Source: Litomosoides sigmodontis (taxonomy: Eukaryota > Nematoda > Chromadorea > Rhabditida > Onchocercidae). Taken from it: 30,000 nt of DNA. Location: assembly GCA_963070105.1 (NCBI GenBank), contig OY718806.1:1967865-1997864 (forward strand). The letters are read 5' to 3'. A model generated the notes under the pieces. The model was not told the origin of the DNA, ran no database searches, and worked only from the letters and a program-made list of their open reading frames with translations. The stretch's first letter is position 1, and every line of letters starts with the position of its first letter. Of this stretch, positions 25,792-30,000 are shown piece after piece. The translations under genes were made by a program, and so were the position numbers.

Positions 25792-28700
25792 GGTGGTGTT
25801 GTTGTTGTTTTCGTTTTTTTTGTAGAATTTATTAGTTGAATAGAATAATTTAAAATTTAAAATGTTACGCGTACCAGTAATAAGGGAATCGTTTTTCAAA
25901 ATCACCAATCATTCCATCAAAAAATCGACATTTTTTTCTTTTTTCAAAGTGTCTTTTGAAATCAGCATCATTTTTTTCCTTAATTTTTGGTGGTGAAGCT
26001 GGAAAGAAAAAAAAAGAATCTCTTCGTTTCTGTAATTTTCAATGAGAAAACTTTAGCAAAAAAAGAAAAAGCAAACGAAGGAAAAAAAAAACGAAAATTT
26101 AAATGAAAATAACAGCGCGAGAAAAAAGAAACGAAAGAAGATGAAAGGAAAGTGAGAAGTAAAAGTTATCATTATTGTTGTTGTTGCTGTTGTTTTTGTT
26201 GTTGTTATTTTGAAATTTAAAAACTGCAAAAAAAAAAACAAACGAAAAGAAGAAAATGAAACACACAGTTTTCCTCCTCTGCAAGTTTTCGTCGACTACG
26301 TCGTTTTTTTAACGCTTTTCGAATTTCATCACCGGACAGCAAACGTTTGCTATCAATTTCACCAGGCGGAATGACCACTGAATCATCGAGAAAATTATCC
26401 AAACCACAGATAAGTTCCTCACGTAAATTTGATTCATATGCAACAATATTAAATTCCTTAAAAAAAACAATAAATTCCGATAATTTTCTTTCCCAAAATA
26501 CCAAAAGTATATATTAAAATATTACTTGAAATAAATAATTATTTGGAAAAAAAAAATTTTTTTTGAACTGAATTTTACCAATTCACATTGACGAATAAAT
26601 GATGGAGAAAATTTAACCATGTTTGTCATTAGTGTTGCAATCGATCGTCCCACTTCATGATAACTAATATCCGGTTGACCTGGTCCTAAAATTACTACGA
26701 CAAAACGAAGTGGTATTTCACCATCCAGAATTTCCGGCATCGTTGCTGGCTCACTTAATCGAAGCATAACGAAATATGTCTTTGTTAAATTTGGAATTAC
26801 ACCAACAAAGATCTGAAATATATAATACGACTATAATTTTATGATCAAATTAAATTTGAAATTAATTTAACTTCATTCATACGAAATGGTTTGGTTGAAA
26901 TAAGATAATTTTGTTGAATAAATTAAAGTTACAACGACTTATCATCAACATAAGGAGTTATTTCGAAATAACATTATTTTCATAAATAATTAAAAACAAC
27001 ACCTGAGCCGTTTCGGTGCCAATCGGTAGTCTTCTCAAAATATCTTCACCTTTATGAAGCTCCGATGAATGCGTCTTAACTCTAAAAATTATCACATCCA
27101 TTTTGCGCACTTTAATTCAGCTATTAATTTCAATTTGAAATAAATGATCAAACATACTTTCCCAGTGAGTCTGAAATGAAATGTGCTGTGACAGATTGTT
27201 TCGCCGGATATAAGCACAGTCCTTCCTGAGCTGTTGGCATTGCCGGAAGATTGGGAAAGCTTAAAAGGAAATGAAACAATGATAGAAAATTAATAAATTA
27301 AAAAAATCAAAATATCGTAATGCAATGATTGATTACCTTTGTTGCTTAGGAACATTAATTGATAATCCTCTCAAACTAGCTAATGTCGTATTTTCCATTT
27401 CATCAACCTCTTTTATCGTTGGTTGCTTCCCTATGTTACACGTTTGAAATGAATATTCACGTTTCAATAAATCTTCAAATCGAATTATTAAAATTATTCG
27501 TTAGAAATTCTCCCCTTTTTATATCGCAAAAAAAAAATGAATGATGGAGACAGGGACAAAGACAGAGAAAGTGAATGTTTAAAATAATACATAATCCAAA
27601 AAAAAAAACACCAAAAATGAAGTAATTTTAATACCCATACGTAACCTAGCATTATCCATCATACTTGCGCCTACTAAATTACATTCAGAACGTCGATCGA
27701 AAACTGAACCAGCTAGTGATAGCGCAGTCATTCTACGTGACAAAGGATGTCTGAAATGTGGGAATTAAAAAAAAAAAAATGCTGTTACATTAAATAATTC
27801 ACTTTTCTACTAAATCATTTCACAATTAGGAAAGAAAGGAGAGAAGAAATCAACTTACGCCTGTTTCATTGCTAAAATTTGCATAATATCACGTCGTCTA
27901 CACGTGATTCCTTCGGAAATCATTGCATTAGCTACTTGATCACAAACGTCAAGAAATGTTTTTGCCTTGCAATCGAGTAAAATCATACCTGAAATTAATA
28001 ACCTGATCAATTTTTGAAATTATGTAAATAAAAGTGTGCAGTAGTAGGTTGAATTATAAGTTTATTGTATAATAAATGTCGAGCAATTAGATTATTTGAT
28101 AAATTTTGTTTTTAATTTTATTGGTAAATTTATTGAATTTTACTGATATTTTATTTCTTGCAAAAATGAAATGATTAAATGATGAACCTGTTCGCATAAA
28201 TTTTCGTAAAGAGAGCAAAGCATGAAATGAAAGGAATGCAACATGTGGTTGACCCCAATGATGATCCGTTCCTTCAACATCCTAAAGACATTATGAAATA
28301 AATTTAAAATTTAAATTTAGCTGTTGTAATTTTCTATGGAAAATGGTGAAAAGCTTAAAGAACACTTTAAATTCCAGCATTTGAAAATCTAAGAGTAGTA
28401 TTTGAATAAAAAATTAAAAAAATTTTCTTCAATGCTACCTCATTCTAATATCGACCATATTTGCAATTTTAAAATTATTGTTTAGGAATAAACACAAATT
28501 GATAGCGTAATCAAAATTATCAAATAAATACAGGTAGTATTAACAAATAACCATCAGATAATTACTGATAACATTTCATTGCTCATTCTTTCCAAATATC
28601 TATTTTAAAAAGGAAAATAGAAAAAAAAACCTCTTCGTACTTAACCCAACGAGCTACTTCTGTCCATTCGCCACCCTTTTGTAAATCCAAATCGTACAGT

Positions 28701-29253
28701 TCAACAAAAACCTAAAACGATTTAACAAATTCGATTTCAAAATATGCCTTTTTTTCTCATCTGTTGTTGCTGCTGCTATTTTTGTAGGCTCTTTCATTAC
28801 CTATCTGTTAGCAAATCAAAGTAATAAGCAAAATTTAAATCAAAAAATAATAACAATTGTAACTTTTTTTCTCATTTTTTCTCGAAATCTAAACAGATTG
28901 ATGTTTTTTTTTTGTTTGTTGTTGAATTATTGGACATAATTTTTACAATACGTCGGCTCCCTGTTTCGCCCTTTCCTTTCCTCTCTCCCTCTCTCTCTTT
29001 ATAAAGTGACATGATTCATAGTATTTGCTGATAAAATGATTAAAGTATGAGATAATACCTTGTTATGCACATGTTTCTTGATGTCCTCACCATTATCCAC
29101 CTTGGTGATAGAAATCGGCGACGCAGGTTTTGGTGATAGTGCTTCGTTTGAAATTCCTAAAGTAAAATGAAATGCAAAACAAACAAGCAATCGGTTAGCT
29201 AATTCAAATTTGACTATCACTTTCACGCACAAACACACGCACACACACACACA

Positions 29254-29348
<95 letters not shown>

Positions 29349-29902
29349 GTATATAGTTTGATCGGCAGAATTATTAACTCGTTCACTTATTACTTACAGC
29401 TGTGTAAGTCATTCATGTTAATATAACATTTATGCAACAAATGAATTATTTCTCCCTTTCTCTCTCTCTCTCGCCCTGTTTCTCTCTAAAAAATGAATGA
29501 AAGAAAAAAAATAGTTGGAATTTCAAAAATGAAGATTTTTTTGAATATCACAGCCATCTACATATATATATATATATATATATGTGTATATATATATTCT
29601 TTTTTGCGGAAAAAAAATTATAGAAAAACGAAAAACTGAAACAAATGAATGTTCAGTTTACATAGTAAAATTTCTCATCAAATTAATTACTTGTTTTTGT
29701 TTTTAATAATTTAATTAAAATATTTTAAAGTTAACTTTATGCAACTTTTCCTTCTCTTACCACTTGCATGTTTGAATGTTGGATGAGAGGAGTGAAGAAT
29801 CTTCTGCTTATCATTTGTGTATTGTATGGATTCCAAATCCTTCTCAATCAATTCTAACTCCGATGTTTCCGCGTTTAAAGCTGTGGGTAAATCGGTTGGC
29901 AT
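21877..29902 (-). CDS. SLC4 anion exchanger (chloride/bicarbonate), AE2/AE1-like, nematode abts family
   Basis: Plasma-membrane exchanger that swaps chloride for bicarbonate, controlling cell pH and volume. It has 22 exons in consistent phase, 1028 residues from the Met at 29902, ending in TGA at 21879-21877; exon coordinates are in the two domain entries below. The order is that of Band 3 proteins: cytoplasmic domain with ARWVKYEEDVE (about 99-109) and GRSIATLMT, FLDDSVVIPPGE (412-423), then the membrane domain with SDYRDAL, PAITFGGLLG, GPVLVFE, RFTEDIF, PNTALL, GDFG, LLVFILLFVETEIT, FGLPW and the C-terminal LDGDD. PNTALL and LDGDD favour an AE-type exchanger over the sodium-coupled members. 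The Met lies 11 bases after a TTTTACAG acceptor, suggesting trans-splicing, but the frame is open back to that acceptor (29913), so an upstream exon outside the window is possible. Gln848 replaces the Arg730 of human AE1. Family certain; transport mode inferred. Confidence 0.95.
23131..23310 (-). repeat. Tandem duplication of an intron/exon boundary in the anion exchanger gene
   Basis: A unit of about 95 bp starting caacgatctttacgtgatag occurs at 23131 and again, diverged, at 23226. The first copy contains the real acceptor and first codons of the exon at 23157-22964. The second lies in the intron just upstream of it and keeps an acceptor-like TTTTAG at 23256. It encodes a decayed version of LLLSRKDRCL (LLLLSHKDRCL). 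Reading from the copy into the true exon would shift frame (98 bases apart). Confidence 0.85.
23338..23388. repeat. GA-rich tract in an anion exchanger intron
   Basis: Imperfect AG run with about nine perfect units at its right end, lying in the intron 23407-23158. Confidence 0.9.
24564..24608. repeat. Copied exon fragment flanked by 12-bp direct repeats
   Basis: A 20-bp sequence (tttgcaaccggattatgaac, 24575-24594) is identical to 24164-24183, inside the anion exchanger exon 24189-23968. In the intron copy it lies between two cttattgatttt direct repeats (24564-24575 and 24597-24608). Confidence 0.85.
25712..25810. repeat. Compound GTT/GCT/GGT trinucleotide repeat in an intron
   Basis: Blocks of GTT, GCT, GTT, GGT, GTT, GGT and GTT triplets follow each other without loss of triplet phase, in the anion exchanger intron 25874-25491. 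Minus-strand frames read poly-Asn/Thr, but the flanking donor and acceptor remove it from the message. Confidence 0.95.
26174..26208. repeat. GTT-rich trinucleotide tract in an intron
   Basis: GTT units with single GCT and GTTTTT interruptions, in the intron 26266-25999, just upstream of the larger triplet array in the next intron. Confidence 0.85.
29227..29343. repeat. (CA)n microsatellite in the first anion exchanger intron
   Basis: CA units over about 115 bp with a few interruptions near the left end (AAACAC, CGCA, a CATA near 29260), then about 41 perfect units. On the transcript strand it is a (UG)n tract. Frames giving poly-Cys/Val are artefacts. Confidence 0.97.
29457..29488. repeat. 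CT tract in the first anion exchanger intron
   Basis: CT units interrupted once by cgccctgtt. Confidence 0.85.
29562..29597. repeat. (TA)n tract in the first anion exchanger intron
   Basis: TA dinucleotides with one tgtg interruption. Confidence 0.9.
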
Positions 29903-29913
29903 ACTACTACTAC

Positions 29914-29927
29914 CTGTAAAATGATAA
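29914..29927 (-). promoter_or_regulatory. 3' splice acceptor before the anion exchanger first Met (possible trans-splice site)
   Basis: The minus strand reads CATTTTACAG, then an 11-base leader and the ATG. No upstream exon is visible between here and base 30000. Spliced-leader addition or a cis exon outside the window are both possible. Confidence 0.45.
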
Positions 29928-30000
29928 GCGATAATTTCAAACTTTTTTTGAAATCATTCCTTTTTTTCTTTGTTTTATTTCGGAAAATCGAAATTAAATG

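Larger units (their letters stand above)
21877..25998 (-). other. Exons for the membrane domain and C-tail of the anion exchanger
   Basis: Eleven exons (minus strand): 25998-25875, 25490-25390, 25160-25012, 24816-24622, 24189-23968, 23742-23650, 23574-23408, 23157-22964, 22687-22464, 22320-22144, 21957-21877. They encode residues about 454-1028, carrying the multiple hydrophobic segments of an SLC4 transporter. The loop after RFTEDIF...LQFLYQ has two N-glycosylation sequons, N669-G-T and N673-D-S, in the extracellular loop that is glycosylated in vertebrate AE2. Glu799 aligns with human AE1 Glu681, Lys933 with the region of Lys851, and Gln848 with Arg730. The tail ends TPLPV, compared with MPMPV in AE2. 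Confidence 0.9.
26267..29913 (-). other. Exons for the Band 3 cytoplasmic domain of the anion exchanger
   Basis: Eleven exons (minus strand, 5' to 3'): 29913-29761, 29156-29059, 28711-28631, 28281-28188, 27988-27859, 27750-27635, 27430-27337, 27259-27158, 27081-27003, 26812-26579, 26456-26267. They encode residues 1 to about 453. VFVEL (81-85) begins the conserved fold and KYEEDVE...WGQPHVAFLSF matches the AE2 dimer domain. Residues about 183-290 are a low-conservation loop. IPIG-like LPIGTE and the ILGPGQ...YHEVGRS stretch follow. The exon ending at 26579 may instead end at 26618, which removes 13 residues. Confidence 0.9.

Noticed and set aside
25573..25908. Asn/Thr-rich 111-codon minus frame
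   Set aside because: It spans a donor at 25874 and an intronic triplet repeat; only its first residues overlap a real exon, in another frame.

Overview
This is AT-rich eukaryotic DNA, most likely from a nematode, with two multi-exon genes, both on the minus strand. The introns are short to medium (75-604 bp), all GT-AG, with TTTTAG or TTTCAG acceptors. Both apparent first exons have an acceptor almost touching the ATG, as expected for spliced-leader trans-splicing. The rather long introns, sparse genes and many microsatellites fit a filarial or other clade III worm better than Caenorhabditis, but the species cannot be named from the window.

Layout. (1) 1-1.6 kb: the 5' part of a MAP kinase gene of ERK5/BMK1 (SMA-5-like) type. 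Five exons give 264 in-frame residues, from the N-terminus to just past the start of subdomain X, and the rest lies beyond base 1. (2) 1.6-21.8 kb: about 20 kb with no convincing protein-coding gene. It is rich in simple repeats: two very long pure TTA arrays (548 and 621 bp), a 564-bp GTTTTT array with a 12-bp higher-order half, TA, CA, CT, GAAA and GGAT tracts, diverged minisatellites, and one GC-richer island near 17.6-17.9 kb. That island contains a G-quadruplex motif and a possible upstream exon that would be in frame with the kinase. (3) 21.9-29.9 kb: an essentially complete SLC4 anion exchanger gene (AE2/AE1-like; the nematode family is called abts), with 22 exons and 1028 residues from the first Met. 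Every exon junction was checked for phase by hand.

The two genes have no evident functional link: one is a signalling kinase, the other a plasma-membrane chloride/bicarbonate exchanger. The points most worth a second look are in the coding parts and their introns. The kinase activation loop reads TQH, not TxY. The exchanger has Gln where human AE1 has Arg730. Two introns of the exchanger carry copied pieces of the neighbouring exon, and two in-frame splice donors differ by a 13-residue insert. I found no new multi-gene system here.
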